A DNA stretch of 64,000 nucleotides from Glycomyces buryatensis (GCF_004912275.1 NZ_STGY01000007.1:117993-181992), one strand, 5' to 3'. Shown: positions 23,424-33,508, numbered from the stretch's first letter. Numbers and translations: made by a program. The notes: generated from the letters alone by a model not told the origin.

Positions 23424-25052
23424 CTAACCCTGGTGCGGGTAGCGGTAGTCCGTCGGCGGGACGAACGTCTCCTTGATCGATCGGGGGCTGACCCAGCGGA
23501 CCAGGTTCTGCCAGGAACCCGCCTTGTCATTGGTGCCCGAGCCGCGCGAGCCGCCGAACGGCTGCTGGCCGACGACGGCGCCGGTCGGCTTGTCGTTGAT
23601 GTAGTAGTTGCCCGCCGCGAAGCGCAGTTCTTCACTCGTGCGGGCGATGGCTGCCCGGTCGTTCGCGAACAGGGCGCCGGTCAGCGCGTACGGCGCGATG
23701 TCGGCGGCCTGGCGGACCACCTGGTCGAAGTCGGCGTCGTCGTAGACGTAGACGCCGTTGATCGGCCCGAAGTACTCGTCGCTGAACAGCTCGTGGGTCG
23801 GGTCGGACGACTCGATCAGGGTGGGCTGCACGAAGTAGCCCACCGAGTCGTCGGCGCTGCCGCCGGTGATCACGGTGGCCTTGTCGTCGCGCTCGAGGCG
23901 CTCGAACAGGGCGGTGTGCTTGGCGTAGGCCCGCGAGTCGATGACGGCGCCGCCGAAGTTCGAGAAGTCAGTGACGTCGCCGTAGCTGATGTCCTCGGTC
24001 ATGCCGACGACGGCGTCCCTCACCCCGCTCTTCCACAGCGAGGCCGGGACGTACGTGCGCGACAGCGCCGAGCACTTCTGGCCCTGGTACTCGTAGGCGC
24101 CGCGCACCATCGCCACCGCGAGGGACTGCGGGTCCGCGCTCGGGTGGGCGACGATGAAGTCCTTGCCGCCGGTCTCGCCGACCAGCCGCGGATAGTTGCG
24201 GTACCCGGCGATGTTCTCCCCCACCGTCCTCCACAGGTGCTGGAAGGTCGGGGTCGAGCCGGTGAAGTGGATGCCGCCCAGGTCCGAATCGAGCAGCGCC
24301 ACGTTCGAGACCGCCTGGCCGACGCCCGTCACCATGTTGATGACCCCGGGCGGCAGGCCCGCTTCGAGCAGCACCTGCATGATCACGTTGGCCGCGAACT
24401 GCTGCGTGGTCGAGGGCTTCCACACCACCGTGTTGCCCATGATCGCCGGGGCCGTGGGGAGGTTCCCCGCGATCGCGGTGAAGTTGAACGGCGTGATCGC
24501 CAGGACGAACCCGTCGAGCGGCCGGTGGTCGGTGCGGTTCCAGATGCCCTTGGACGAGTTCGCCTGCTGGCGGTAGATGCCCTCGGCGAAGCTGACGTTG
24601 AAGCGCAGGAAGTCGATGAGCTCGCACGCCGAGTCGATCTCCGCCTGGGCCGCGGTCTTGGACTGGCCCAGCATGGTCGCGCCGTTGATGCGGTCGCGGT
24701 ACGGTCCGGAGATCAGCTCGGCCGCCCGCAGGAAGATCGCGGCGCGGTCGACGAAGGCCATGGCGGCCCAGTCCCGGCGGGCGGCCTTCGCGGCGGCCAC
24801 GGCGTCCGCGACCTCGGAGTCGGTGGCCTCGCGGGTCACGCCCAGGACGTGGGACCGCTTGTGCGGCTGCACGACTTCGATCTCGGCCCCGGTGCCGCGG
24901 CGCCACTGGCCGGCGATGTTCATGTCGAGGTCGAGCTGCGTCCCGGCCAGTTCGGCGAGCGTCTTTTGGAGGCTCTCCCGCTCGGCCGTCCCCGGGGCGT
25001 AGGTGCGCACCGGCTCATTCTCCGGAGTAGGGACTGTAAACAAGGCATCCAT
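23424..25052 (-). CDS. pruA: L-glutamate gamma-semialdehyde dehydrogenase
   Basis: 542 residues, the normal single-domain length. Catalytic Cys in EYQGQKCSALSRTYV and Glu in RLVGETGGKDF, with NAD-binding GSTPTFQHLWRTVG. The enzyme (1-pyrroline-5-carboxylate dehydrogenase) oxidises glutamate semialdehyde to glutamate in proline and arginine breakdown. ATG 25052 has GGGAG six bases upstream. No proline dehydrogenase gene is in the window. A promoter and a terminator bracket it as a single-gene unit. Confidence 0.95.
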   Translation of the reverse strand: MDALFTVPTPENEPVRTYAPGTAERESLQKTLAELAGTQLDLDMNIAGQWRRGTGAEIEVVQPHKRSHVLGVTREATDSEVADAVAAAKAARRDWAAMAFVDRAAIFLRAAELISGPYRDRINGATMLGQSKTAAQAEIDSACELIDFLRFNVSFAEGIYRQQANSSKGIWNRTDHRPLDGFVLAITPFNFTAIAGNLPTAPAIMGNTVVWKPSTTQQFAANVIMQVLLEAGLPPGVINMVTGVGQAVSNVALLDSDLGGIHFTGSTPTFQHLWRTVGENIAGYRNYPRLVGETGGKDFIVAHPSADPQSLAVAMVRGAYEYQGQKCSALSRTYVPASLWKSGVRDAVVGMTEDISYGDVTDFSNFGGAVIDSRAYAKHTALFERLERDDKATVITGGSADDSVGYFVQPTLIESSDPTHELFSDEYFGPINGVYVYDDADFDQVVRQAADIAPYALTGALFANDRAAIARTSEELRFAAGNYYINDKPTGAVVGQQPFGGSRGSGTNDKAGSWQNLVRWVSPRSIKETFVPPTDYRYPHQG

Positions 25053-25095
25053 CGCGCACTCCCATTGATTCGATGGTTATTTCTGTCGTATAACT

Positions 25096-25125
25096 GCGAT
25101 ACAGAGGCTACCGTACTGGCGTCAA
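25096..25125 (-). promoter_or_regulatory. promoter of pruA
   Basis: TTGACG (25125-25120), an 18-bp spacer and TATCGC (25101-25096) on the minus strand. It predicts a leader of about 35-40 bases containing the GGGAG ribosome site. Confidence 0.5.
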
Positions 25126-25217
25126 TACCGCCATCCTCGCACACATCGGGCCAGGTCACCCGCACGAGACGAACAAAGACCGGCCCGGTGTGATGTAGCC
25201 GCCCACAAGGCGATACG

Positions 25218-25223
25218 TACCCT
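25218..25223 (+). promoter_or_regulatory. leaderless -10 element, TACCCT
   Basis: TACCCT ends six bases before GTG 25230. No Shine-Dalgarno sequence lies between. Confidence 0.5.
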
Positions 25224-25229
25224 GGGCAG

Positions 25230-26210
25230 GTGACCGATACACAGGAAACGTGGAACGTCGAGGCCAGCGCGACCTTGAAGGTGAAGGCCTCCCGCTCAGG
25301 GCCCGCACGCCCGCGCCGGCGCGGCCAGGCCGCCCTGATCGCGCTCGCCGTCGGCGCACTCGCCTCCCTCGGCGGCGTGCTCTATTCGCTCTACCGCCTC
25401 ACCGGCATGTCCGACGGGCTCGACCAGACCGGCCTGATCATCCTGGCGAACAGCCTGTTCAGCCCCATCATCGTCACCGCCTTCGCCGGAGCCGTCGGCG
25501 GCGTCGCCGTCGGAGGGTCCATCGCCGCCCGCCTGCGCGGGCCCAGCCGCGCGCTCATCGCCGCCGGATTCTGCGCGGTCGGCCTGCTCACCGGGGCGGT
25601 GGCCTACGTCCTGTTCTCGGTCGACGCCGCCGTCGCCGCGGCCCTGGGCGCGATCCTGTTCGCCTCCGCCGTGCTCGGCGGCCTGTTCTCGCTGCCGCGC
25701 GCCCGCGTCCCGGTCATCGCCGGGCTCGTCTCCACCATGGTGATGCTGGCGTTCATGTACGGGCGCGGCCTGCTCGAGACCTCGTCCGTGAGCCTGTTCT
25801 CCGACCCGCTGGACGAGTACGGCGCCCTCGGCACCGCCGCCCCGTTCGTCGCCGGGCTCGTCTGCGGCCTGGTCGCCTTCGGTCTGCTGCGGGGCGCCAC
25901 CGGCAAGAGCAAGCTGCCCGGATACCTGTTCGCCGGGGCCATGCCCGGCGCGATCTGGCTCGTGTCCACGATCATCGCCCAGGCCGGCGTCGAGATCGTC
26001 CTCGGTGTCGGGGACGCCGAGGTCTCCAGTCTCGACTCGGCCTACCTGTCGCTGGCGTTCCAGTCGCAGTACAACGGCTCGATGACCGCCATGTTCGCCG
26101 GGGCGCTGTGCTCGGTGCTGGCCTACGGCCTGCTGATCCCCAAGGACGCCAGAAGCTCCCAGTCAGCAGTCGGCGGGCAGGATCTTGAAGAAGTCGAATT
26201 TCGGAGTTAG
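25230..26210 (+). CDS. multi-pass membrane protein
   Basis: 326 residues. A basic N-terminal tail (about 1-32) is followed by about eight hydrophobic helices, with small-residue patterns such as AGAVGGVAVGGSIAARL. A soluble loop with acidic residues (SSVSLFSDPLDEYG) is present. No transporter motif recognised. The last 16 codons lie over the end of the antisense vapC remnant, so its present C-terminus (after about residue 310) may have been altered when that element arrived or decayed. Confidence 0.75.
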   Translation: MTDTQETWNVEASATLKVKASRSGPARPRRRGQAALIALAVGALASLGGVLYSLYRLTGMSDGLDQTGLIILANSLFSPIIVTAFAGAVGGVAVGGSIAARLRGPSRALIAAGFCAVGLLTGAVAYVLFSVDAAVAAALGAILFASAVLGGLFSLPRARVPVIAGLVSTMVMLAFMYGRGLLETSSVSLFSDPLDEYGALGTAAPFVAGLVCGLVAFGLLRGATGKSKLPGYLFAGAMPGAIWLVSTIIAQAGVEIVLGVGDAEVSSLDSAYLSLAFQSQYNGSMTAMFAGALCSVLAYGLLIPKDARSSQSAVGGQDLEEVEFRS

Positions 26211-26382
26211 CGGTGTGACCGCTCGGAAGTCCCGCTGATCAAGGGTGAAGATACGGTCTGTCTCATAGGCATCACCCAGCACGACGCCGACGCAATCGGC
26301 AAGGTCGAGTTTCAGCCCTGCGTACTTTCCTGCACCGAACGAAGGCCGCCAATAGAGCCGAGGTATCGGCAATGACGATCAC
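26163..26382 (-). pseudogene. vapC-type PIN toxin remnant with internal deletion
   Basis: GTG 26382 overlaps the antitoxin stop (GTGA), the normal layout, and the frame opens VIVIADTSALLAAF, a classic PIN start with the first catalytic Asp. After about 14 residues the sequence loses similarity and the frame stops. In a second frame a normal PIN C-terminus follows, with LKLDLADCVGVVLGD, RIFTLDQRDFRAV and ILPADC. About 60-70 central codons are missing and the frame is shifted, so the toxin is dead. The junction lies near 26330-26345. Confidence 0.75.
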
Positions 26383-26627
26383 CGACGGGCAACTTTGCGC
26401 TCCAGCGCCTCGTAGAGTTCTTCTCTCTGCTCTTCCAAAGTCATCGGTTCGCCGAGATCGAATACCGGCAATGGATCCCGCTCAGGCCGATGTGCTTCGA
26501 CATAGTCGGAGACGATCCTGCGCAGCAGCTCCGCGCGGGAAATTCCTTGTTTCCGCGCAAGCGCATCGAGCCGCCAGATGTCGGTCTCGCGAAGGTACGT
26601 CGTAGTCTTCCTTTGCTGCTCGGCCAT
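26379..26627 (-). CDS. antitoxin of the decayed vapBC pair
   Basis: 82 residues. The start KTTTYLRETDIWRLDALARK with ISRAELLRRIVSDYVEAH is a ribbon-helix-helix DNA-binding domain, and the acidic tail (FDLGEPMTLEEQREELYEA) is the toxin-wrapping part. Intact although its toxin is broken. It lies 6 bp after the DUF6912 gene and inside the space between it and the membrane protein. Only a weak ribosome site is seen. Confidence 0.8.
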   Translation of the reverse strand: MAEQQRKTTTYLRETDIWRLDALARKQGISRAELLRRIVSDYVEAHRPERDPLPVFDLGEPMTLEEQREELYEALERKVARR

Positions 26628-26633
26628 ACGACA

Positions 26634-27134
26634 TCAGGCCGTTCCTGCGTTGAGCGTTGCCAAGAGGTCCTGAAGTTCGGTGGGGGCGTACCAGTCGAGG
26701 ACGTGCGCCTCCACCGCGTCCAGGTCCGCGGCCTCCGGGTCGCCGAGCGCCTCGGCGATCTCGACGGCCGCGTCGGCGTCGTCCACGTGGATCGCCGCCA
26801 CCCGCTTCAACTTCACGCTGCCGTCGAAGTCGGCGCCGGTCCCCTCGCCGTGTTCGGTCACGCGCTCATCGGGCACATCGGCGGAGATCACCACCCGCCG
26901 CGGCAGATGACCGACCAGCAGCGGCAGCGAGGCCAGTCCCGCGTCGGCGAACGCCGTGTACTCCAGGTCTTCAACGTCGACGTCGGGGTACTCGCGCCGG
27001 AGCGAGGCGGTGACGGTGTGGACCGGACCGGCGGGCTTCAGCTCGCCTGAGTCGGCGAGGCCGCGGAGCATCCCCGTGCTCGCCGGCACGTAGATCCTCC
27101 GCGAGCCCCGCGGACCTGAATGCTGTTTCGCCAT
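26634..27134 (-). CDS. DUF6912-type protein next to secA
   Basis: 166 residues from ATG 27134, with AGGGGA one base upstream, 4 bp after the secA stop. RIYVPASTGMLRGLADSGEL, VTASLRREYPDVDVEDLEY and PRRVVISADVPDERV give the pattern of a small cytoplasmic actinobacterial family (DUF6912 by my recognition). It keeps this place beside secA in related genomes. Function unknown. Confidence 0.75.
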   Translation of the reverse strand: MAKQHSGPRGSRRIYVPASTGMLRGLADSGELKPAGPVHTVTASLRREYPDVDVEDLEYTAFADAGLASLPLLVGHLPRRVVISADVPDERVTEHGEGTGADFDGSVKLKRVAAIHVDDADAAVEIAEALGDPEAADLDAVEAHVLDWYAPTELQDLLATLNAGTA

Positions 27135-27138
27135 TCCC

Positions 27139-30048
27139 CTAGTTTGCAGCACCGGGGGCGCCGTGGCAGCGCTTGTACTTCTTGCCGGAGCCGCACGGGC
27201 AGGGCTCGTTCGGGCCGACCTTCTCCGAGTGGCGCTGGCCCGGGTTCGCCTGCTGCGCGGGCGGAGCGGTCGAGGCCTTGCGCGGACCGGCCGAACGGGC
27301 GCCCTTCGAGGCGACCTTGGCCGCGCCCTTCGTGCCCGCACCCGGGGTGCGCTTGACGTCGCGCTTGCCCGGCGTCGGCTTCGGCGGACGCTTGAACACC
27401 GCGCCGCCCTCGTCCGTCGCGACCTGGTGGGCCGTACCCGAACCGTCGGCGCCGTCGATCGACGGGGCGCTCTGCAGCAGCATCTCGGGCTTCTTCAGCG
27501 GTTCGAGACCGCGGATCTCGGCCTCCGGCTCGCCGCCGCCTTCGCCGTCCTTCGGCTTGGTCTTGAGCTCGGCGTTCATGAGGAACCTGACCGTGTCCTC
27601 CTTGATGCCGTCGAGCATCGTCTGGAACATGTCGTAGGCCTCGCGCTGGTACTCGATGACCGGGTCGCGCTGGGCGTAGGCGCGCAAGCTGATGCCCTGC
27701 TTGAGGTAGTCGACCTCGTACAGGTGCTCGCGCCACTTGCGGTCGATGGTCTGGAGCAGCACGCGGCGCTCCAGCTTCCGCAGGACCTCTTCGCCGAACT
27801 CCTTCTCGCGGTCCTCGTAGAAGTCGTGGGCGTCCTCGCGGACGGCTTCGAGCAGCGCGTCCGGTTCGAGGTCGTCCTTATCGCCGGCGCGCTTGATGAG
27901 CTCCTTGGCGGTGATCTGGATCGGGTAGAGCTGCTTGAAGGCGCTCCACAGCTCGTCCAGGTCCCAGTCGTCGGCGTAGCCGTCGGCGGTCGCGCCGGCG
28001 ACATAGGCCTCCACGACGTCGTCGATCATGTGCTGGATCTGCTCGGAGACGTCGTCGCCGCGCAGGACCTTGAGGCGCTCGTCGTAGATGACGGTGCGCT
28101 GGCGATTCATGACCTCGTCGTACTTGAGGACGTTCTTGCGGACCTCGGCGTTGTGGCCCTCGATCTGCGACTGGGCCGACTCGATCTGCTTGGAGACGAG
28201 CTTGGACTCGATCGGGACGTCGTCGGGAACGCGCAGGCGGTTCATCATGGCGCGCACGGCGTCCGCGTTGAACCGCTTCATCAGGTCGTCGGAGAGGGAG
28301 AGGTAGAAGCGGGATTCGCCGGGGTCGCCCTGGCGGCCGGCGCGGCCTCGCAGCTGGTTGTCGATGCGGCGCGACTCGTGCCGCTCGGTGCCGAGGACGT
28401 AGAGCCCGCCGGCGTCCTTGACCTCTTCGGCCTCGGATTCGCAGATCTCCTCGAACTTGGCGAGGGTCTCTTCCCAAGCGGCCGAATAAGTCTCCTCGTC
28501 GGCCTCGTCGACGCCCCGGTTCCGCAGCTCCGCGGCGGCGTGGAACTCGGGGTTGCCGCCGAGCATGATGTCGGTGCCTCGCCCGGCCATGTTGGTGGCC
28601 ACGGTGACCGCGCTCTTCTGGCCGGCCTGCGCGATGATGTCGGCCTCGCGCGCGTGGTTCTTGGCGTTGAGGACGTTGTGCGGGATGCCGCGCTTCTTGA
28701 GGGCCCTGGCCAGCAGCTCGGACTTCTCGACGGTGACGGTGCCGACCAGGACCGGCTGGCCGGTCTCGTGGCGCTCGGCGATGTCGTCCACGACCGCGTC
28801 GTACTTGGCGTCCTCGGTCTTGTAGATGACGTCGGGGCGGTCCGCGCGGATCATCGGCTTGTTCGTGGGCACGGGGATGACGCCCGCGCCGTAGACGCTG
28901 TTGAACTCGGCGGCCTCGGTCTGGGCCGTACCGGTGATGCCGGCGAGCTTGCCGTACATGCGGAAGTAGTTCTGCAGGGTGGTGGTCGCGAAGGTCTGGT
29001 TCTCCTGCTTGATCTCCACCCCTTCCTTCGCCTCGATGGCCTGGTGGATGCCCTCGTTGAAGCGGCGGCCGGCCAGGACGCGGCCGGTGAACTCGTCCAC
29101 GATGAGGACCTCGCCGGCCTCGGAGACGATGTACTCGCGGTTCTTCTCGAACAGCTCCTGGGCCTTGATGGCGTTGTTCAGGTAGCCGACGAGGGGGGTG
29201 TTGACCGAGTCGTAGAGGTTCTCGATGCCGAGGCGGTCCTCGACGCGGGCGACGCCGGACTCCGAGATGGCGATGGTGCGCTTGCCCTCGTCCACTTCGT
29301 AGTGTTCGTCGCGCTTGAGGGATCCGACGATCTTGGCGAACTCGGTGTACCAGCGCTTCTGGTGTTCGGCGGGGCCGGAGATGATGATCGGGGTACGGGC
29401 CTCGTCCACCAGGATCGAGTCGACCTCGTCGACGAGCGCGAAGTTGTGGCCGCGCTGGACGAGGTTGTCGATCGAGTTGGTCATGTTGTCGCGCAGGTAG
29501 TCGAACGCGAGCTCGTTGTTGGTCGAGTAGGTGATGTCGGCCTTGTAGGCCTCGCGGTGCTTCTCCGCGCCCTCCCCGGGCAGGACCACCCCGACGCTCA
29601 GACCGAGGAAGCGGTGGATCTCGCCCATCCACTCCGCGTCGCGTCGGACCAGGTAGTCGTTGACGGTGACCTGGTGGACGCCCTTGCCCTCGAGGGCGTT
29701 GAGGTAGACCGGGAGCGTGGAGACGAGGGTCTTGCCCTCACCGGTCTTCATCTCGGCGATATTGCCCTGGTGCAGGGCGGCGCCGCCCATGAGCTGCACG
29801 TGGTAGTGCCGCATCCCGCGGACGCGCTTGGCGCCCTCGCGGACGGTGGCGAACGCCTCGGGGAGGAGATCGTCGACGGTCTCGCCGTCGGCCAGCCGCG
29901 ATTTGTACTCGTCGGTCAGACCGCGCAGCTCGGCGTCGGTGAGCCCTTCGTACTCGGGCTCCAGGGAGTCGATGGCGTCGGCAATGGCGTGCAGCCGCTT
30001 GATCGCGCGACCCTCACCGGCTCGCAGTACCCTTTCGAACAAAGCCAC
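27139..30048 (-). CDS. secA: preprotein translocase ATPase SecA
   Basis: 969 residues from GTG 30048, with GGAG seven bases upstream and the standard opening [13 protein letters not shown]; the frame extends to 30099 without a ribosome site. Walker A is [10 protein letters not shown], Walker [12 protein letters not shown]. Helicase-like motifs [10 protein letters not shown] and [18 protein letters not shown] follow. The C-terminus carries the zinc-binding SecB/ribosome motif [13 protein letters not shown]. SecA is the motor that pushes secretory proteins through SecYEG. A long Pro/Lys linker (about 850-950) precedes the zinc finger. Confidence 0.97.
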   Translation of the reverse strand: MALFERVLRAGEGRAIKRLHAIADAIDSLEPEYEGLTDAELRGLTDEYKSRLADGETVDDLLPEAFATVREGAKRVRGMRHYHVQLMGGAALHQGNIAEMKTGEGKTLVSTLPVYLNALEGKGVHQVTVNDYLVRRDAEWMGEIHRFLGLSVGVVLPGEGAEKHREAYKADITYSTNNELAFDYLRDNMTNSIDNLVQRGHNFALVDEVDSILVDEARTPIIISGPAEHQKRWYTEFAKIVGSLKRDEHYEVDEGKRTIAISESGVARVEDRLGIENLYDSVNTPLVGYLNNAIKAQELFEKNREYIVSEAGEVLIVDEFTGRVLAGRRFNEGIHQAIEAKEGVEIKQENQTFATTTLQNYFRMYGKLAGITGTAQTEAAEFNSVYGAGVIPVPTNKPMIRADRPDVIYKTEDAKYDAVVDDIAERHETGQPVLVGTVTVEKSELLARALKKRGIPHNVLNAKNHAREADIIAQAGQKSAVTVATNMAGRGTDIMLGGNPEFHAAAELRNRGVDEADEETYSAAWEETLAKFEEICESEAEEVKDAGGLYVLGTERHESRRIDNQLRGRAGRQGDPGESRFYLSLSDDLMKRFNADAVRAMMNRLRVPDDVPIESKLVSKQIESAQSQIEGHNAEVRKNVLKYDEVMNRQRTVIYDERLKVLRGDDVSEQIQHMIDDVVEAYVAGATADGYADDWDLDELWSAFKQLYPIQITAKELIKRAGDKDDLEPDALLEAVREDAHDFYEDREKEFGEEVLRKLERRVLLQTIDRKWREHLYEVDYLKQGISLRAYAQRDPVIEYQREAYDMFQTMLDGIKEDTVRFLMNAELKTKPKDGEGGGEPEAEIRGLEPLKKPEMLLQSAPSIDGADGSGTAHQVATDEGGAVFKRPPKPTPGKRDVKRTPGAGTKGAAKVASKGARSAGPRKASTAPPAQQANPGQRHSEKVGPNEPCPCGSGKKYKRCHGAPGAAN

Positions 30049-30156
30049 GGAAAGTCTCCAAGCAACGTCTTGACCAAATCGGGTGGATTTCGCGTCCAAT
30101 AGTACGCGTCGAACTCACTGGCCCCCGAGCCCTCCGGTGGGGCACAATCGTTGCCT

Positions 30157-31266
30157 ATGGAACCCGTCACCCTCCAGGCCGAAGGTCTTCGCCTGGTCCC
30201 CTGGGAAGAACACCACCTCCCCGATCTGGCGCGCATCTACGCCGACCCGCTCATCGAGCAGTTCATGGTCATGCCGCTGCCGTGGTCCGGCCCCTACCGG
30301 GACCGCTACCTGGATCTGTGCGCGAGACACTGGCGCGGCGACAATCCCCGTTGGGCCGTAGTGGACGAGCAGGGCGGCCTGGTCGGCTCCGCCGGTTTGA
30401 CGCACGCCTTTTCCCGGGAAGTCTCGATCACCTACCTGACGGCGCCCTGGGCGCGGGGCCGGGGCGTGGCCCAGAAGGCCATCCGGGCGGCGGTCACCTT
30501 CGCGTTCGACAATATGGACATGAAGCGGGTCGCGTGGGACGCGATCGTCGGCAACCACGCCTCGAAGCTGGCCGCGATCCGCACCGGCTTCACCGTCGAG
30601 GGCATCTCCCGCAACGGCGTCAACCAGCGCGGGACCTCCCGCGACTGCTGGGTCGGCGGCATCCTGCCCGGGGAGGTCCGCGCCGCGGACGACCTGCCCG
30701 AGGACTACGCGATCCTCAAGGCGCAGGCGGCGTATTTCCTCGGCGACCAGCCGGAGCTGGAGACCGAGGTGGCCGGGCTGCGGCTGCGCCGCATCGAGGA
30801 ACGCGACCTGGACGACCTGGCCGCGGCGTGCGCCGACCCCGAGACGCAGCGGTGGACGACCATGCCGCGGAACTACACCCGGGCCATGGCCGACGACTGG
30901 CTGCGGGTCTGCCGCTCCCGCTGGGACCGGGGCACCTCGGCGCTCTACGTCCTGGCCGACGAGGCGGACCGCTACTCCGGTTCGGTGGAGCTGGGGCTCC
31001 GCGCCACGGGGGCGGCCGAGCTCGGGTACTTCTGCGCGCCTTGGGCTCGCGGACAGGGCTGGACGACCGCCGCCGCGAAGCGACTGTGCCGCTTGGGCTT
31101 CGAAGAACTGGCGCTGGAACGCATCGAATGGAGGGCCGTCATCGGCAATGAGGCGTCCAAGCGCGTGGCCGAGAAGGCCGGCTTCGACATCGAGGGGATA
31201 AAGCGCCAGTACCGCCACCGGCCGGACGAAAGGCTTGACTCGTGGGTCGGCTCCCTGATTGGCTGA
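30157..31266 (+). CDS. double GNAT acetyltransferase, RimJ/RimL-like
   Basis: 369 residues with two GNAT domains in tandem (about 1-175 and 190-369). Each has the acetyl-CoA loop, ARGRGVAQKA and ARGQGWTTAAAK, and the closing AIVGNHASKLAAIRTGF and AVIGNEASKRVAEKAGF. Such enzymes acetylate protein N-termini or small amines. CACAAT lies eight bases before ATG 30157 with no ribosome site, so a leaderless start is possible. Its 3' end is next to the second double-GNAT gene. Confidence 0.88.
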   Translation: MEPVTLQAEGLRLVPWEEHHLPDLARIYADPLIEQFMVMPLPWSGPYRDRYLDLCARHWRGDNPRWAVVDEQGGLVGSAGLTHAFSREVSITYLTAPWARGRGVAQKAIRAAVTFAFDNMDMKRVAWDAIVGNHASKLAAIRTGFTVEGISRNGVNQRGTSRDCWVGGILPGEVRAADDLPEDYAILKAQAAYFLGDQPELETEVAGLRLRRIEERDLDDLAAACADPETQRWTTMPRNYTRAMADDWLRVCRSRWDRGTSALYVLADEADRYSGSVELGLRATGAAELGYFCAPWARGQGWTTAAAKRLCRLGFEELALERIEWRAVIGNEASKRVAEKAGFDIEGIKRQYRHRPDERLDSWVGSLIG

Positions 31267-31270
31267 GCGG

Positions 31271-32242
31271 GTGTATCTCTACGAGCCGCTCAGCACCCCG
31301 TCGTTCACGCTGCAAGCCGCCCGTGGGGAACTGAAGCTCGACTGCGGATTCGACCCCGACACGGTCGCCGTGGACCCCGAAGGCGGCGAGGCGGTGGGCG
31401 CGATGCGCCTGACCGAGATCGACGGCGTCGTCTCGGTCCGGTTCTGGGTGGCCCAGGAGCGGCGCGGCTCGCGGCTCGGCACGGAACTGCTGCGGACCAT
31501 CGCACCGGTCGTCTTCGCCTCGGGCGCACGGCGGTTGGAGACGCGGCTGCCGGTGCAGGACCTGGCGGCGATCCGATCGGCCATGCGGGCCGGCTTCCGG
31601 CCCGACTCGGGGCTCGCGCGCGGCGCGGCCTGCGACGGCTCGCACGCGGTCGGGCTCGGGCTGCTGCCCGACGACGGCCGCGGACCGGCCCCGCGCGCCC
31701 TGCCCGACCTGCCCGGCGGGGCGCTCAGCGACGGGACTATCTCGCTGCGGCCCCTGCGCCCGGGCGATTTCGAGACGCACCTGCGCCACCGCACCAGCCC
31801 CGACGTGTACTCCGGCGCGGCCCTGCCGCTGCCGCCCTCGGTCGGCGAGGTCGCCGAGGTGTGCGAGTGGCGAGCCTCACTCGACTGGCTGCGGGGCCGC
31901 GCGGCGCTCATGGTCATCGACGACGGCACCGGCTACCAGGGCACGATCGGGCTCTATGACGTCGCCCGCATCGTCGGCACGGCGATGATCGGCTACGACC
32001 TCAGCTCCCCTGCCCGCGGCCGGGGGTACGCCACGCGGGCGGTGCGGCTGGCGTGCCGGTGGGCGTTCGAAGAGGTTGGCATGGATCGAATCTGGGCCGG
32101 CACCGACGTCCACAATGCCGCCTCCCAGGCCGTGCTGCGACGAGCCGGCTTCACGTTGGAGGGGATTGAGAAGGGCGGATTGCCCGCCTTGGATGGTTCT
32201 CGGCGTGACACGTTGGTGTGGGCAAGACTATCCACCGGATAG
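31271..32242 (+). CDS. second double GNAT acetyltransferase
   Basis: 323 residues from GTG 31271; a TTG at 31259 overlapping the previous stop is an alternative. The first GNAT unit (about 1-130) is shortened and poorly matched: WVAQERRGSRLGTELL stands for the CoA loop. The second (about 155-323) is complete, with LSSPARGRGYATRAVRL and TDVHNAASQAVLRRAGF. The arrangement suggests tandem duplication with the preceding gene, then divergence. Substrate unknown. Confidence 0.85.
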   Translation: MYLYEPLSTPSFTLQAARGELKLDCGFDPDTVAVDPEGGEAVGAMRLTEIDGVVSVRFWVAQERRGSRLGTELLRTIAPVVFASGARRLETRLPVQDLAAIRSAMRAGFRPDSGLARGAACDGSHAVGLGLLPDDGRGPAPRALPDLPGGALSDGTISLRPLRPGDFETHLRHRTSPDVYSGAALPLPPSVGEVAEVCEWRASLDWLRGRAALMVIDDGTGYQGTIGLYDVARIVGTAMIGYDLSSPARGRGYATRAVRLACRWAFEEVGMDRIWAGTDVHNAASQAVLRRAGFTLEGIEKGGLPALDGSRRDTLVWARLSTG

Positions 32243-32318
32243 TGGTGCAACCTGCGGGGATGTGTCAAGCGTCGGAGATATAGTTATCTCGTCGCTTCGC
32301 CCTGTGGAGGAACCCCCT

Positions 32319-33470
32319 TTGAAACGCCGAACCTTCGTCGTCGCATCGGTGACGACGCTGCTGCCCCTCGGAGCATGCGCAGCGCCCCCACAAGGGTCGT
32401 TCACGCCCGCTCCGATCGTTCCCAAGATCTCGCTGGACGCCGGCGAGGAACACGACCCGACCGAACCGTTCACGCTCGCCGTCACCAAGGGCCTGTTCGA
32501 GGAGGTCTCGGTCACCACCGACCGATCCAAGACCATCGAGGGCTCCTACAACGAGGACCTCACCGAATGGGTCTACGAAGGCGTGCTCGACGCCGGCTCC
32601 CTGCACACCGTCTCCGCGAAGGCCGTCAGCACCGACGGGACCGTCACCGAGTTCAAGCAGGAGTTCACCACCGAGGGCCGCGAAGGCTCGGGCTTCGGCG
32701 TCGCCGACGTGACACCAGTGGCCGAGGGCGAGACCGTCGGCGTGGGCGCGCCGATCATCGTGACCTTCACCGAGGGCGCCCCCGACCGCGCCGAGGTCGA
32801 GAAGAACCTCAAGGTCGAGTCCGAGACCGAGCACGAGGGCGCCTGGCGCTGGATGAGCGACTCCCAGGTCATCTACCGGACCAAGGAGTACTGGGGAGCG
32901 AACCAGACGGTCACCTTCACCGCCTCCTTCGGCGGTGTGTTCCTCGGCGGCGACACCTGGGGCGAAGAGGACCACACCGCCGAGATGAAGATCGGCGCCT
33001 CCCAGATCTCCCGCGCGCACATCCCCGACTTCCACATGGAAGTCGAGATCGACGGCGAAGTCGCCAAGACCATCCCGATCAGCGCGGGCAACGGCGAGAA
33101 GTACGAGTACATCACCGCCTCGGGCACCCACCTGGTCATGGAGAAGCTGGAGCACAAGGTGATGGTCGCCCCCGGCAAGGAAGAGGACGACCCGGACTAC
33201 TACGAGACCCCGGTCGACTGGGCCACCCGCATCAACGCCTCCGGCGAGTTCGTCCACGGCGCGCCGTGGTCGGTCGGCTCCCAGGGCAACGCGAACGTCT
33301 CGCACGGCTGCCTGAACGCCAGCAACGAGAACGCCAAGTGGTTCTTCGATATCGCCCAGCGCGGTGACCCGGTCGAGGTCACCGGCACCGAGCGCCCGAT
33401 GCCGTACGACAACGGCTGGGGCTACTGGGTCATGGGCTGGGACGAGTGGAAAGAGGGCTCGGCGCTCTAG
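32319..33470 (+). CDS. lipoprotein L,D-transpeptidase
   Basis: 383 residues from TTG 32319, with GGAGG eight to ten bases upstream; no ATG or GTG gives a sensible signal peptide. Signal peptide with lipobox LGAC (Cys20), so a surface lipoprotein. Two Ig-like domains (about 45-215) precede the YkuD catalytic domain (about 215-360). The active site reads FVHGAPW, then SHGCLNASNENAKWFFD with catalytic Cys331. These enzymes make 3-3 crosslinks in peptidoglycan and resist most penicillins. The ATCCTATAGGAT palindrome and a strong terminator follow. Confidence 0.92.
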   Translation: MKRRTFVVASVTTLLPLGACAAPPQGSFTPAPIVPKISLDAGEEHDPTEPFTLAVTKGLFEEVSVTTDRSKTIEGSYNEDLTEWVYEGVLDAGSLHTVSAKAVSTDGTVTEFKQEFTTEGREGSGFGVADVTPVAEGETVGVGAPIIVTFTEGAPDRAEVEKNLKVESETEHEGAWRWMSDSQVIYRTKEYWGANQTVTFTASFGGVFLGGDTWGEEDHTAEMKIGASQISRAHIPDFHMEVEIDGEVAKTIPISAGNGEKYEYITASGTHLVMEKLEHKVMVAPGKEEDDPDYYETPVDWATRINASGEFVHGAPWSVGSQGNANVSHGCLNASNENAKWFFDIAQRGDPVEVTGTERPMPYDNGWGYWVMGWDEWKEGSAL

Positions 33471-33485
33471 ATGAGCAGTCACCGA

Positions 33486-33497
33486 ATCCTATAGGAT
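33486..33497. repeat. single copy of ATCCTATAGGAT palindrome
   Basis: A 12-bp perfect palindrome, 16 bp after the L,D-transpeptidase stop and before its terminator. The same unit occurs twice at 49307-49332. Confidence 0.7.
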
Positions 33498-33508
33498 ATA
33501 CGAAGAGG

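Noticed and set aside
27163..30102. 979-codon open frame on the plus strand opposite secA
   Set aside because: Antisense shadow produced by high third-position GC; composition is Gly/Val/Leu/Asp-rich with no domain, and secA is unmistakable.
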